A stretch of 17,484 bases of DNA from COE1 sp964387365 (GTDB taxonomy: Bacteria; Bacillota; Clostridia; Lachnospirales; Lachnospiraceae), in NCBI GenBank assembly GCA_964387365.1, contig CAYLWP010000041.1, forward strand, positions 1 to 17,484, written 5' to 3'. This document shows, one piece after another, positions 7,364-15,050 of the stretch. How positions within the stretch are numbered: the first letter of the stretch is position 1; each line of letters opens with the position of its first letter. The notes under the pieces were generated by a model. That model was not told the origin of the DNA. It made no database searches and saw only the letters and a program-made list of their open reading frames with translations. The position numbers and the translations under genes were made by a program.

Positions 7364-9082
7364 ATGTTTTGTAGAGAGTGCGGAACAAAAATAAAAGACA
7401 CAGCAAAATTTTGTCCGAAATGCGGCAAACAGGTAGGAAGTACGACAGCCCCTGTACAGCCGGTAGTAAAGGCAGCAGCACCGGTGCAGCCGGCAGTAGA
7501 AGTAAAGCCGGTGGAGCCAATTAAGCCGGTAGAGGAAATAAAGCCGGTAGGAAGATTTTGCAGAGACTGTGGAACACAGCTAAAAGATACGGCAAAATTC
7601 TGTCCGAAATGCGGCAAGCAGGTTGGAAGTGCAGCAGTGCCTGTACAACCGGTAGTGGAAGAAGTAAAAGCAGAAGTACCTGTAAAACCGGTAGTAGAGG
7701 AAGTAAAAGCAGAAGTACCCGTACAGCCTATAGTAGAAGAGGTAAAGGAAGAAGTACCAGCACAGCCTGTAGTAGAAGAAGTAAAGGTAGTAGCCCCTGC
7801 ACAACCGATAGTAGAAGAGGTAAAGGAAGAAGTACCAGCACAACCGGTAGTAGAAGAAGTAAAAGAAGCAGCCCCGGTACAGCCTGTAGTAGAAGAAGTA
7901 AAGGTAGCATCCCCGGTACAGCAGGCATCCAAAAAGGGTAAAGGTGGCCTTATTATTGGTGTAATTGTTCTTCTTGTATTAGCTGTGGCAATTGTTGTAG
8001 GTATTTATCTGTTAAGAGGCGGAGAAGGCCAGGGAGAAACACAGACCAGTACGGAGACTGAGGTAGCTCAGTCAGAAGATGCAACAGCCCAAAGTGCAGA
8101 GGCAGACCAGACCAATGAGACAGCAGAGAATATTAGCAGTACCTTATATGCGATGTTGGATAACAAGGAATATGAGAATGTAATCGCTAAGATTCTGGAA
8201 ACGGACATGTCAACTGTTGCGGCAGAGGAGGCATATATGATTAATGCCATGTTGCAGGAAGCAGTAGAAGGACAGCTTACATTAGCTTTAGAGGAGATTG
8301 ATACCCTTGTGGCAGCAGGAAGCTATGAAGAGGCTTTCCGTGCATTAGCTGATGAAGAAGCATACCGCAATGGTCTGGCAGATAAGGCAACCGTTGATAA
8401 TCAGGCACTTACTGATAAGTTCGAGGAAATCAAACAGGGATATTCCGAATATGTACAGAAGGAAGCAGACAGCTACGCTGTTCAGGCTGATGAAGCAGGA
8501 ATAGTGGAGGTTCTTTCTAATGCAAAAGAGCGTTTAGATGCAGATGTATACAAGAGAATCTCAGAAAAGGCTTATACGAATCTGGTACTTTCCAGACTGG
8601 CTCAGCTTTATCACGCAGCAGACCAGACCTATGAAGAGGGCTATGATGCAGGTGCAGTGCTTACATACATTGAAAATTATCAGGACAGATGTGGAAGAAA
8701 TTGTCTTATCTTGGAAAATTGGGACTTCTTCTATGTTCTTTACCGTATAGAAAACGGAGTTGCAAACTGGGATATTACTGTGAAAAACGTATCCTCAGAC
8801 GGATATATTTTACCAAACAGTGCATCACAGGAGCTGACTAAGGCAGATATTTCTCACCTTTCACGTCATGAGTTGTATCTGGCAAGAATGGAGATTTATG
8901 CCCGTCATGGAAGACAGTTCATGGATGCAACCGTTCAGGGACATTTTGCACAATACAGCTGGTATCCGGCAGATGTACCTTCTGCTACCTTTGACGAAGC
9001 TTCATTAAGTGAGATTGAGAAAAAGAATAGAGACCTTATCTATGATTATGAAGTAGAATTAGGATACAGAAATTGCAGATAG
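7364..9082 (+). CDS. Membrane protein with two zinc ribbons and a YARHG domain
   Basis: A 572-residue single-pass membrane protein of unknown role. Two near-identical zinc ribbons lie in the N-terminal part: C3, C6, C17, C20 and C66, C69, C80, C83, each ending CPKCGKQVGS. Seven 13-residue repeats of the type PVQPVVEEVKAEV follow (93-183), then a membrane segment (about 195-217). The rest (218-572) has an acidic Thr/Ser-rich linker, a helical region and a C-terminal YARHG domain (about 491-572; YARHG itself at 512-516). The zinc ribbons should face the cytoplasm and YARHG the outside. GGGAGG at 7351-7356 fixes the ATG at 7364 rather than an upstream ATG at 7319. The next gene starts 12 nt after it. 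It may sense or anchor wall components; this is inference. Confidence 0.8.
   Translation: MFCRECGTKIKDTAKFCPKCGKQVGSTTAPVQPVVKAAAPVQPAVEVKPVEPIKPVEEIKPVGRFCRDCGTQLKDTAKFCPKCGKQVGSAAVPVQPVVEEVKAEVPVKPVVEEVKAEVPVQPIVEEVKEEVPAQPVVEEVKVVAPAQPIVEEVKEEVPAQPVVEEVKEAAPVQPVVEEVKVASPVQQASKKGKGGLIIGVIVLLVLAVAIVVGIYLLRGGEGQGETQTSTETEVAQSEDATAQSAEADQTNETAENISSTLYAMLDNKEYENVIAKILETDMSTVAAEEAYMINAMLQEAVEGQLTLALEEIDTLVAAGSYEEAFRALADEEAYRNGLADKATVDNQALTDKFEEIKQGYSEYVQKEADSYAVQADEAGIVEVLSNAKERLDADVYKRISEKAYTNLVLSRLAQLYHAADQTYEEGYDAGAVLTYIENYQDRCGRNCLILENWDFFYVLYRIENGVANWDITVKNVSSDGYILPNSASQELTKADISHLSRHELYLARMEIYARHGRQFMDATVQGHFAQYSWYPADVPSATFDEASLSEIEKKNRDLIYDYEVELGYRNCR
7640..7912 (+). repeat. Seven 39-bp tandem repeats coding a Pro/Val/Glu stalk
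   Basis: Seven in-frame units of 39 bp encode PVQPVVEEVKAEV-like 13-residue repeats without gaps. The variation is mainly at unit positions 2, 3, 5 and 11-13 (for example AEV, EEV, VVA, EAA, VAS). They link the second zinc ribbon to the membrane segment and probably form an extended cytoplasmic stalk. Long open frames on the other strand here are by-products of the repeat. Confidence 0.95.
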
Positions 9083-9094
9083 AAGGGTAACATT

Positions 9095-10729
9095 GTGAAG
9101 AAAGATAAGTATTTTGCTGTGAAGCTTTTAGGCTTGATAGCAATTCTGGTATGTCTCATACTTGTGGTATGGATATGTGTTGAAAAAATAAAAGAAAAGC
9201 TGCCGGAGGATTCACAGGTAGAGCAAACCACCGAAGAAACCAAAGAGGCAGAAAGTACAGTTGTTGAGATACAGGATGTAACACAGGAGGATAAGCTGTA
9301 CGAGGCACTTACTCTTGCATTGGGTAAGACACAGGAACAGGACTATGAAAAGGCTTTTTCCCTGTTTGAAGAGGCAGCAGCACTTGGAAATGCAGATGCA
9401 CAGTATTTTGCAGCAGAAATGTATTTCCAGGGGCTGGGAGTACAGCAGGATACGGCAAAGGCCGCAGAGTATTTTTCACTTGCATTTCAAAATGGCTGTT
9501 TAAAGGCATATGATATTTACGGCAAGATGCTCTTTTTAGGAGAGGCAGGAGTTAGTCAGGATTATGAAAAGGCAGCAGCCGTATTATATACCATTGCTGA
9601 GAGTAACCCGCAGGCAGCAGGGACACTTGGTGCCATGTATACCTTTGGCATGGGCGTTCCTGTGAACTTTGATACAGCAAATGCCTTTTTTACACAGGCA
9701 ATCAAGGGCGGTTTTGAAGCAGCAAAGGTATTTCAGGCTAATATTCAGGACAAGCTGTCGGGAGCAGAAGCTAAGGCAGCTATCAATAAATGCTCGTTTG
9801 CTGACATACGATACAGCGACAAATATACGGATTTGAATGAACTGATTGCGGAATATGCAGGAGTATTAAAGGAAACAAACCATTATGATGCCTTTGTGCA
9901 GGAGCTTACTGCATTACAGACCATGGATATCAACATGGCTACCATTATAACAATCTTCGGAAAAGAAAACTGGCTGTTTCAGCAGAATCCGAATGATGGT
10001 AATTCCTATCATGATTATATCGGTGATAATGCCTATACAGAGGAAGAGCTTGCTTCCATTGCAAAGCATCTGCAGGAGCAGAAAGAGTTAATTGAAGAGG
10101 CAGGTTCTCAGTTTGTATTGATGATTTTACCGAATAAGGAAGTGGTCTACTCTGAGTACATGCCTACCTATATAGAGCGTGTCAGCGAAGTAACAAGAAC
10201 AGATAAGCTGGTAGACTATCTGAGAAAAAATACGGACATTACCATAATTTATATGAAAGACAGTTATATGGCAAATAAAGAGAAGTATCAGCTTTACTAT
10301 AAAACAGATACACATTGCAATATGCAGGGAAGCTTTCTTGCTGTTGCAGAGCTGATTAATGCAGGATATAATAAGGAAATCAGCCTTGCCGATACCCATT
10401 TTGACATTCATATGGATAACTATTGCGGTGACCTGGGCGTTATGCTTGGCAGACAGGACCGCTATGCGACAGACAGTGTCTACTTTATGCCGGAAACGAG
10501 CGCTTTAGATGAAGATAAGGTTGAGGACTCTCTGTTGTTAATCGGAGATTCCTTTAGTGAATTTATTAATACACAGGCAAATTACTACTTTAAGGGCGGA
10601 GTACAGCACGCGATGATTATGAATCATAATTATGATTTTTATCAGGCAACAAAGGAACTGCTTACTGAGGATGCTCCGGACGTCGTTGTGTGGGAATGTG
10701 TAGAAAGATACATTGATAGATTGAAGTAA
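9095..10729 (+). CDS. Membrane-anchored Sel1-repeat and AlgX/AlgJ-like SGNH protein
   Basis: A 544-residue surface protein. A membrane anchor (about 8-29) precedes an acidic linker and Sel1-like helical repeats (about 65-215, for example YEKAFSLFEEAAALGNADAQ). The C-terminal part (about 285-544) resembles the SGNH domain of AlgJ, AlgX and DHHW proteins, which O-acetylate exported polysaccharides. It has GKENWLFQQ (289-297), TDTHCN (404-409, the usual DTHW region with Asp405 and His407), GDSF (484-487, candidate Ser486) and WECVERY (533-539). The Asp, His and Ser are in place, but Trp of DTHW is Cys408. The start is GTG, with AGAAGGG at 9081-9087. Gaps of 12 nt on both sides place it in the middle of an operon. 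O-acetylation or another acyl transfer outside the cell is likely but unproven. Confidence 0.75.
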   Translation: MKKDKYFAVKLLGLIAILVCLILVVWICVEKIKEKLPEDSQVEQTTEETKEAESTVVEIQDVTQEDKLYEALTLALGKTQEQDYEKAFSLFEEAAALGNADAQYFAAEMYFQGLGVQQDTAKAAEYFSLAFQNGCLKAYDIYGKMLFLGEAGVSQDYEKAAAVLYTIAESNPQAAGTLGAMYTFGMGVPVNFDTANAFFTQAIKGGFEAAKVFQANIQDKLSGAEAKAAINKCSFADIRYSDKYTDLNELIAEYAGVLKETNHYDAFVQELTALQTMDINMATIITIFGKENWLFQQNPNDGNSYHDYIGDNAYTEEELASIAKHLQEQKELIEEAGSQFVLMILPNKEVVYSEYMPTYIERVSEVTRTDKLVDYLRKNTDITIIYMKDSYMANKEKYQLYYKTDTHCNMQGSFLAVAELINAGYNKEISLADTHFDIHMDNYCGDLGVMLGRQDRYATDSVYFMPETSALDEDKVEDSLLLIGDSFSEFINTQANYYFKGGVQHAMIMNHNYDFYQATKELLTEDAPDVVVWECVERYIDRLK

Positions 10730-10741
10730 GGTGGATAACAA

Positions 10742-12040
10742 ATGAGAAAAAGGTGCCGAATGTGGATAAGAATGCTTGTTATGGCTCTTGTTGTGGGAGC
10801 TTGTGCAGGTATGCTTATTCCTGGCCGGGTAAATGCGACGGGGAAGCAGGAAAACAGACTGCAGGAGCAGATAGCAGAGGCTTGTCAAAAGGGCAATGTG
10901 TATGCGGTTGTGCAGGATGGAAGTGGAGATTTTACCTCTGTTCAGGAGGGTGTCGATGCGGTAGCGTCGGGCGATACGTTATTGATTTATCCGGGGGTTT
11001 ATGAGGAAGCAGTTGAAATCTATAATAAAACAGTGAATCTTCTGGGAGTGGATAGGAATAGCTGCATCTTACAGTATGAATCGACCCAATATAATGCCAT
11101 TCCGTTGACCTTTGGAGCAGGCAATATAGCTAACCTGACCATTTATGGGTACGATAAGGGAGAGACACAGGTAAAAGAAAGTACGACTGTGACCTCTTAT
11201 GATAATTCCTCTTTGGAATCCATAAGAGAATGGCAGAAGAACTTTTCCGGATATGCGCTTCATATTGACCAGAATTATACTTATGGACAAGAGGCATATG
11301 TGGAAAACTGTAGGATTGTTTCCAATAACAATCAGAGTATAGGAATCGGCTGTCGTGGTAAAAGTAAAATTACCTTTGATTCCTGTGAACTCATTTCCAA
11401 TGGTACAGGTGGTTGTATCTATTTCCATAATACGGATGAAAAGAAGCTTGGCGGTAATGCGTACTTTATCATGAAGGATTGTGAGTTGGTAAACTATATC
11501 AGTCCGTATGTCATTTCCGTGCAATCGCTGGATTCCTGTAATCCTGTTTATCTGACGTTTCAGAATGTAAAGACAAGTACGATTGCATATGAGGAAGAAC
11601 TGGCTTATAATGAAGCCAATATGAATACAAGCTTTGATATCGATACCGTAATGATATTGGAACAGGCTAATCTGTTGCAGCAGACAGGATATTATTCCGG
11701 TATGAAGCAGGAGCTGATTTGCGCCATGAACTCTGAGACAAGGCAGCAGTATACGGCACTGCTGAAGAACGGAGTGACACCGGATATGCAGGAGGCTGTA
11801 TTAACAGAGGGCATCCATTACATAAAAAACGGGAAGGAAGAGGATACAGTATCCGCGGCCGAGAAGGTAAAGCGCCATACGATAAACATCATAAATAATA
11901 GCCAAAAGCCCGGAGACGGCTGGTGTGGATTAGATTCTATTTATCTGACACCGGACAGCTTCGGAAATACATTAATAGAAATGAATTATCCAATAGCACA
12001 AAGTAATACCATTATGACACAAGGAAGTGTAGGACCGTAG
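10742..12040 (+). CDS. Secreted beta-helix protein, pectinesterase-like N terminus
   Basis: A 432-residue exported protein. Basic residues and a hydrophobic stretch (11-29) form a signal peptide. Cleavage after VNA (30-32) is likely, though VGAC21 could serve as a weak lipobox. Residues 53-110 follow the start of pectin methylesterase-like beta-helices: VVQDGSGDFTSVQEGVDA, then a GDTLLIYPGVYEE segment. Later parts keep the short-strand, Asn-rich character of a right-handed beta-helix to about 290; the rest is not recognised. I see neither QDT nor DFIFG motifs of true pectinesterases, so catalysis is doubtful and polysaccharide binding is more likely. AAGGTGG at 10728-10734 overlaps the previous stop codon. 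It is last in the operon and ends in a terminator. Confidence 0.72.
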   Translation: MRKRCRMWIRMLVMALVVGACAGMLIPGRVNATGKQENRLQEQIAEACQKGNVYAVVQDGSGDFTSVQEGVDAVASGDTLLIYPGVYEEAVEIYNKTVNLLGVDRNSCILQYESTQYNAIPLTFGAGNIANLTIYGYDKGETQVKESTTVTSYDNSSLESIREWQKNFSGYALHIDQNYTYGQEAYVENCRIVSNNNQSIGIGCRGKSKITFDSCELISNGTGGCIYFHNTDEKKLGGNAYFIMKDCELVNYISPYVISVQSLDSCNPVYLTFQNVKTSTIAYEEELAYNEANMNTSFDIDTVMILEQANLLQQTGYYSGMKQELICAMNSETRQQYTALLKNGVTPDMQEAVLTEGIHYIKNGKEEDTVSAAEKVKRHTINIINNSQKPGDGWCGLDSIYLTPDSFGNTLIEMNYPIAQSNTIMTQGSVGP

Positions 12041-12062
12041 TAAGCGGTCCTATTTCTTTTTA
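12031..12062 (+). terminator. Rho-independent terminator of the surface-protein operon
   Basis: AGGACCG (12031-12037) pairs perfectly with CGGTCCT (12045-12051) around a 7-nt loop, followed by the T-rich ATTTCTTTTTATT. The stem contains the stop codon of the beta-helix gene and the 3' end of the convergent LytTR gene. The minus strand has the hairpin but no T run, so termination is expected mainly on the plus strand. Confidence 0.85.
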
Positions 12063-12769
12063 TTCAGAAGCCGTTTGATATCCTGATAATAATCCGGTTT
12101 ACTGATGTTGATGACTTCACCGTTGGTAAGGCTGATAAATTTGTAATTATAAGAATCAATATATCTCGTATTCACCAGATACGACTGATGAATACGAATA
12201 AAACGGCAATTTTTGCTTTCCAGATTTTTCTCCAGTTCATTGAGCTTTCCATAGAAGGACTCGCTGCTGTTACCGGTAACAAGACGGACGCAGCGTCCTT
12301 CAGATGAAAAGTACAAGATGTGATTTAATGGCGTGGAATAGTAGAATGGTCTTTGATAATATGAGAAAGTATTTTGATCAGACATAGATGGCTCATATGC
12401 TCTGCAGACGCAGCTCCATAATTCCTGCCTGGATAGGGAGGTTTCATAGAAGGGATTGAGCAGAATATGAAAATCCTCTTCTACGGAGGTGTTGTTAGAA
12501 TCAGAGTATTTGGTTAAAATAGAAATCATAGAGTCATTTTGTTGTTTTAGGAAAAGAATGGTGTCAAACAGATTCTTCGTCTGTTCATGGTCTGAAAAAA
12601 GAATGATGTCGGGGAAAATGCCCTGCTTGGCATACCTTATAAGAATATCAGGACGGGGGGCAGGCAAGGCGTTGATAAGAAAGCCTCTTCGGGAGAATCC
12701 CTTTTGGATTTCCTGCTGTACATAATTCAAGATAGATTCCTGTTTGAAACAAAATGCTACATTAATCAT
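12050..12769 (-). CDS. LytTR-family regulator with a degenerate receiver
   Basis: A 239-residue response-regulator-like protein. The N-terminal half has receiver-like spacing, but the first strand (INVAFCFKQES) lacks the usual acidic pair and the conserved Lys before Pro is Asn105 (ILLNPF). One Asp (Asp60 in LFSDH) stands where the phospho-acceptor would be. The C-terminal half (about 141-236) is a LytTR DNA-binding domain with the typical FIRIHQSYLVNTRYI segment. On the minus strand AGGAG (12785-12781) is 11 nt before the ATG at 12769; a GTG at 12781 overlaps that site and is less likely. No histidine kinase adjoins it. It faces the surface operon tail-to-tail and is divergent from sdaAB, so it may control either; both are guesses. 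Confidence 0.82.
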   Translation of the reverse strand: MINVAFCFKQESILNYVQQEIQKGFSRRGFLINALPAPRPDILIRYAKQGIFPDIILFSDHEQTKNLFDTILFLKQQNDSMISILTKYSDSNNTSVEEDFHILLNPFYETSLSRQELWSCVCRAYEPSMSDQNTFSYYQRPFYYSTPLNHILYFSSEGRCVRLVTGNSSESFYGKLNELEKNLESKNCRFIRIHQSYLVNTRYIDSYNYKFISLTNGEVINISKPDYYQDIKRLLNKKK

Positions 12770-12806
12770 AGAAACGAACACTCCTAACTCTCTGCTTTAC
12801 AAGGAA

Positions 12807-12814
12807 AGTATAAT
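12807..12814. promoter_or_regulatory. Overlapping divergent -10 elements between lytTR and sdaAB
   Basis: The 114-nt gap between the divergent genes has a perfect TATAAT on the plus strand (12809-12814) and an overlapping TATACT on the minus strand (12812-12807). Neither has a good -35 at 16-18 nt, so an activator may be needed. The rest of the gap holds no other feature I can support except the sdaAB ribosome site. Confidence 0.35.
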
Positions 12815-12883
12815 GGGGCGTATAGCTAAAATATATAGGAAATCAGTACCAATTTTGACAGTTTTTTGAAGGAGGAAAGAAAA

Positions 12884-13549
12884 ATGAATCTATTTGACAT
12901 CGTTGGTCCGGTTATGGTAGGTCCTTCCAGCTCCCATACAGCCGGAGCAGTAAAAATCGGTTATGTATCAAGAAAATTGATGGCACAGCCTATTGTTAAG
13001 GCAGAAATACTGTTATATGGTTCCTTTCTTGCGACAGGAAAAGGACATGGTACACAGATTGCCATTGTGGCAGGCCTACTGGGAATGAAGACAGATGATG
13101 CGAGGATTCCGAATAGTTTTGCTTTAGCCCTGGAAGCGGGAATGGAGATTACCTTCGGAGAGGCAAAGCTCAAGGAGGCACATCCAAACTCGGTTCAGCT
13201 TATCCTGACAGGAATTGACGGAAGAGAGCTGGAAATTGTCGGAGAATCCATTGGAGGCTCCAGAATTAATATTGCAAGCATTGACGGACTGTCTGCAAAC
13301 TTCTCAGGAGATTATCCGACGCTGATAGTACATAATCTGGATCAGCCGGGACATGTTGCAGAGGTTACAAGCATGCTGTCACATAAATCCGTAAATATTG
13401 CTGCCATGCAGCTCTATCGTGCAGGAAGGGGCGGACATGCCGTCATGGTTATCGAATGCGATCAGGAGATTCCCAAAGAATCGGTAAGGTGGCTTGCACA
13501 TCTTGAGGGTGTGGAAAAGGTTACTTATTACAGTTTGGAAGAATGCTAG
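12884..13549 (+). CDS. sdaAB: L-serine dehydratase, beta subunit
   Basis: The beta subunit of the two-chain iron-sulfur L-serine dehydratase, which converts L-serine to pyruvate and ammonia in the cytosol. The 221-residue protein begins with the family segment MNLFDIVGPVMVGPSSSHTA; GPSSSHTAG is at 13-21. An ACT domain occupies about 145-221 (YPTLIVHNLDQPGHVAEV), probably an amino-acid-sensing regulatory domain. AAGGAGG at 12869-12875 is 8 nt before the ATG at 12884; a TTG at 12866 lies upstream of that site and is rejected. The alpha subunit gene begins 13 nt later. Length agrees with Bacillus subtilis SdaAB (about 220). Confidence 0.94.
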   Translation: MNLFDIVGPVMVGPSSSHTAGAVKIGYVSRKLMAQPIVKAEILLYGSFLATGKGHGTQIAIVAGLLGMKTDDARIPNSFALALEAGMEITFGEAKLKEAHPNSVQLILTGIDGRELEIVGESIGGSRINIASIDGLSANFSGDYPTLIVHNLDQPGHVAEVTSMLSHKSVNIAAMQLYRAGRGGHAVMVIECDQEIPKESVRWLAHLEGVEKVTYYSLEEC

Positions 13550-13562
13550 GAGGATTACGAGG

Positions 13563-14438
13563 ATGGGCTTTACTTATTTAAAGGAGATTGAAGATATAGC
13601 AAGGGAGAAGAATATTCCGTTCTGGCGTGTGGTTATCGAGGATGATATGAGAGAGCGGAATGTGAGCTTTGAGGAGTCCTTTGAAACAATGAGAGGTATG
13701 TATCATGCCATGAAAGAGGCAGACGCCTCCTATGATGGCTCGTTACGCTCTGCGAGCGGACTCGTTGGCGGAGACGGTGCCAAGCTGGAGGCCTTTCGGA
13801 AAAAGGAAAATCGTCTCATCGGTGATTTCCTGACAGAGGTTATGGAAAAGGCAGTTAAAACAAGTGAATCCAATGCCTGTATGAAGAGAATAGTTGCTGC
13901 ACCAACCGCCGGTTCCTGTGGCGTCATTCCGGCAGTGCTTCTTACCTATGAAAAGCAGAAAGAAGTGAGCGAGGAGCAATTGGTAGAAGCACTTTTTGTG
14001 GCAGCAGGTATTGGTGAAGTGATTGCGGAAAGTGCATCGATTGCCGGTGCGGAGGGAGGCTGTCAGGCGGAGATTGGCTCTGCAAGTGCAATGGCAGCAG
14101 GCGCGATTACTTATCTGGAAGGCGGCTCTGATGAGGTAATTGTACATGCAGCGGCTCTTGCTCTGAAAAATATGCTCGGACTTACCTGTGACCCGGTAGC
14201 GGGACTGGTTGAGGTTCCCTGTGTAAAACGTAACGTATCCGGTGCGGTTAATGCCATCGTTTCCTCCCAGATGGCAATAGCAGGAATCAGAAGCGCCATC
14301 CTGCCGGATGAGGTTATTGATTCTATGCGAAGAATCGGAAAACAGCTTCCAACCTGCCTGAAAGAGACAGGTCAGGAGGGACTTGCCATTACACCGACTG
14401 CTATGGAGGTTGTAAGAAGACTGAAGGAAGAGGCATAG
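13563..14438 (+). CDS. sdaAA: L-serine dehydratase, alpha subunit (iron-sulfur)
   Basis: The catalytic alpha subunit of L-serine dehydratase, 291 residues, close to the usual 290-300. Candidate ligands of the oxygen-labile [4Fe-4S] cluster are Cys119 (AGSCGVIPA), Cys167 (EGGCQAEIGSA), Cys209 (LTCDPVAG) and Cys220 (EVPCVKRN), all in conserved family contexts. The Ser-Gly segment DGSLRSASGLVGGDGAK (58-74) is also typical. AGGAGG at 13548-13553 overlaps the sdaAB stop and serves the ATG at 13563. An in-frame ATG at 13494 lies within sdaAB and is rejected. With sdaAB it supplies pyruvate from serine; spmB follows 51 nt later, probably on the same transcript. Confidence 0.94.
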   Translation: MGFTYLKEIEDIAREKNIPFWRVVIEDDMRERNVSFEESFETMRGMYHAMKEADASYDGSLRSASGLVGGDGAKLEAFRKKENRLIGDFLTEVMEKAVKTSESNACMKRIVAAPTAGSCGVIPAVLLTYEKQKEVSEEQLVEALFVAAGIGEVIAESASIAGAEGGCQAEIGSASAMAAGAITYLEGGSDEVIVHAAALALKNMLGLTCDPVAGLVEVPCVKRNVSGAVNAIVSSQMAIAGIRSAILPDEVIDSMRRIGKQLPTCLKETGQEGLAITPTAMEVVRRLKEEA

Positions 14439-14489
14439 AAGCTTGCAGACCGGCATAGATTAGGAAAAAGTACGTATGTTGGTTTTATT

Positions 14490-15002
14490 ATGGTTCATTT
14501 ATCCAATGTTATCATTCCTGCATTGATTTTTTATATTGTAATGATCGGACTGACACAGAAAAGGGATATTTACCGCAGCTTTACCCAGGGCGCACAGGGT
14601 GGTGTGCAAACGGTAATTGGGATTCTGCCGACGTTAATCGGATTAATGGTGGCTGTAGGAGTACTCAGAGCCTCCGGTTTTCTGGATTTTACAGGAGCGC
14701 TTTTAGGTAAGGTGTTTGGAGGCTTTCCGCAGGAATTACTCTCTCTGTTTATTGTGAAGGCATTTTCTTCTTCTGCGGCAACAGGACTATTGCTGGATAT
14801 TTATAAAGAGTATGGTACGGATTCCTATGCGGGAATGGTAGCTTCCCTTGCATTAAGCTCAACGGAAACGATATTCTATACCATGTCTGTATACTTTATG
14901 ACGGTTAAGGTTACCAAGACAAGATGGACCCTATCCGGTGCGCTATTGTCAACCCTGGCAGGCATTATTGCAAGTATATTGCTTGCGGGCGGAATGATTT
15001 AA
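14490..15002 (+). CDS. spmB: Spore maturation protein B
   Basis: SpmB is the membrane partner of SpmA in spore core dehydration, also a nucleoside-recognition (Gate) family protein. The 170-residue product is very hydrophobic, with segments at about 5-22, 40-60, 84-102, 112-135 and 148-168. It has family-like stretches GVQTVIGILPTLIGLMVAVG (38-57) and KAFSSSAATGLL (90-101). The start is uncertain: the best ribosome site, AGGAAA at 14462-14467, is 22 nt from this ATG but 8 nt from another ATG (14476) in a different frame that ends at 14526. No in-frame ATG, GTG or TTG fits better. It follows sdaAA and is about 7.3 kb from spmA. Confidence 0.9.
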   Translation: MVHLSNVIIPALIFYIVMIGLTQKRDIYRSFTQGAQGGVQTVIGILPTLIGLMVAVGVLRASGFLDFTGALLGKVFGGFPQELLSLFIVKAFSSSAATGLLLDIYKEYGTDSYAGMVASLALSSTETIFYTMSVYFMTVKVTKTRWTLSGALLSTLAGIIASILLAGGMI

Positions 15003-15050
15003 CGGTAAAGAGGCGGCGTGTAATCGCAGAAAATAGAGAAAATACAAAAA

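Noticed and set aside
7640..7912. Regular 39-bp repeats as a CRISPR array
   Set aside because: Units are contiguous, in frame and coding, with no unique spacers.
7333..7932. Long minus-strand open frame rich in Thr, Ser and Cys opposite the repeats
   Set aside because: It is the mirror of the 39-bp repeat coding region, has no ribosome site, and its composition simply reflects the repeat period.
12843..12863. Possible LytTR direct repeats (TCAGTA and ACAGTT) before sdaAB
   Set aside because: Matches are partial and the 15-nt start-to-start spacing does not fit the usual LytTR site arrangement.
13743..14456. 237-codon minus-strand open frame
   Set aside because: It lies wholly opposite sdaAA, whose product is unmistakable, and has no recognisable protein features or ribosome site.
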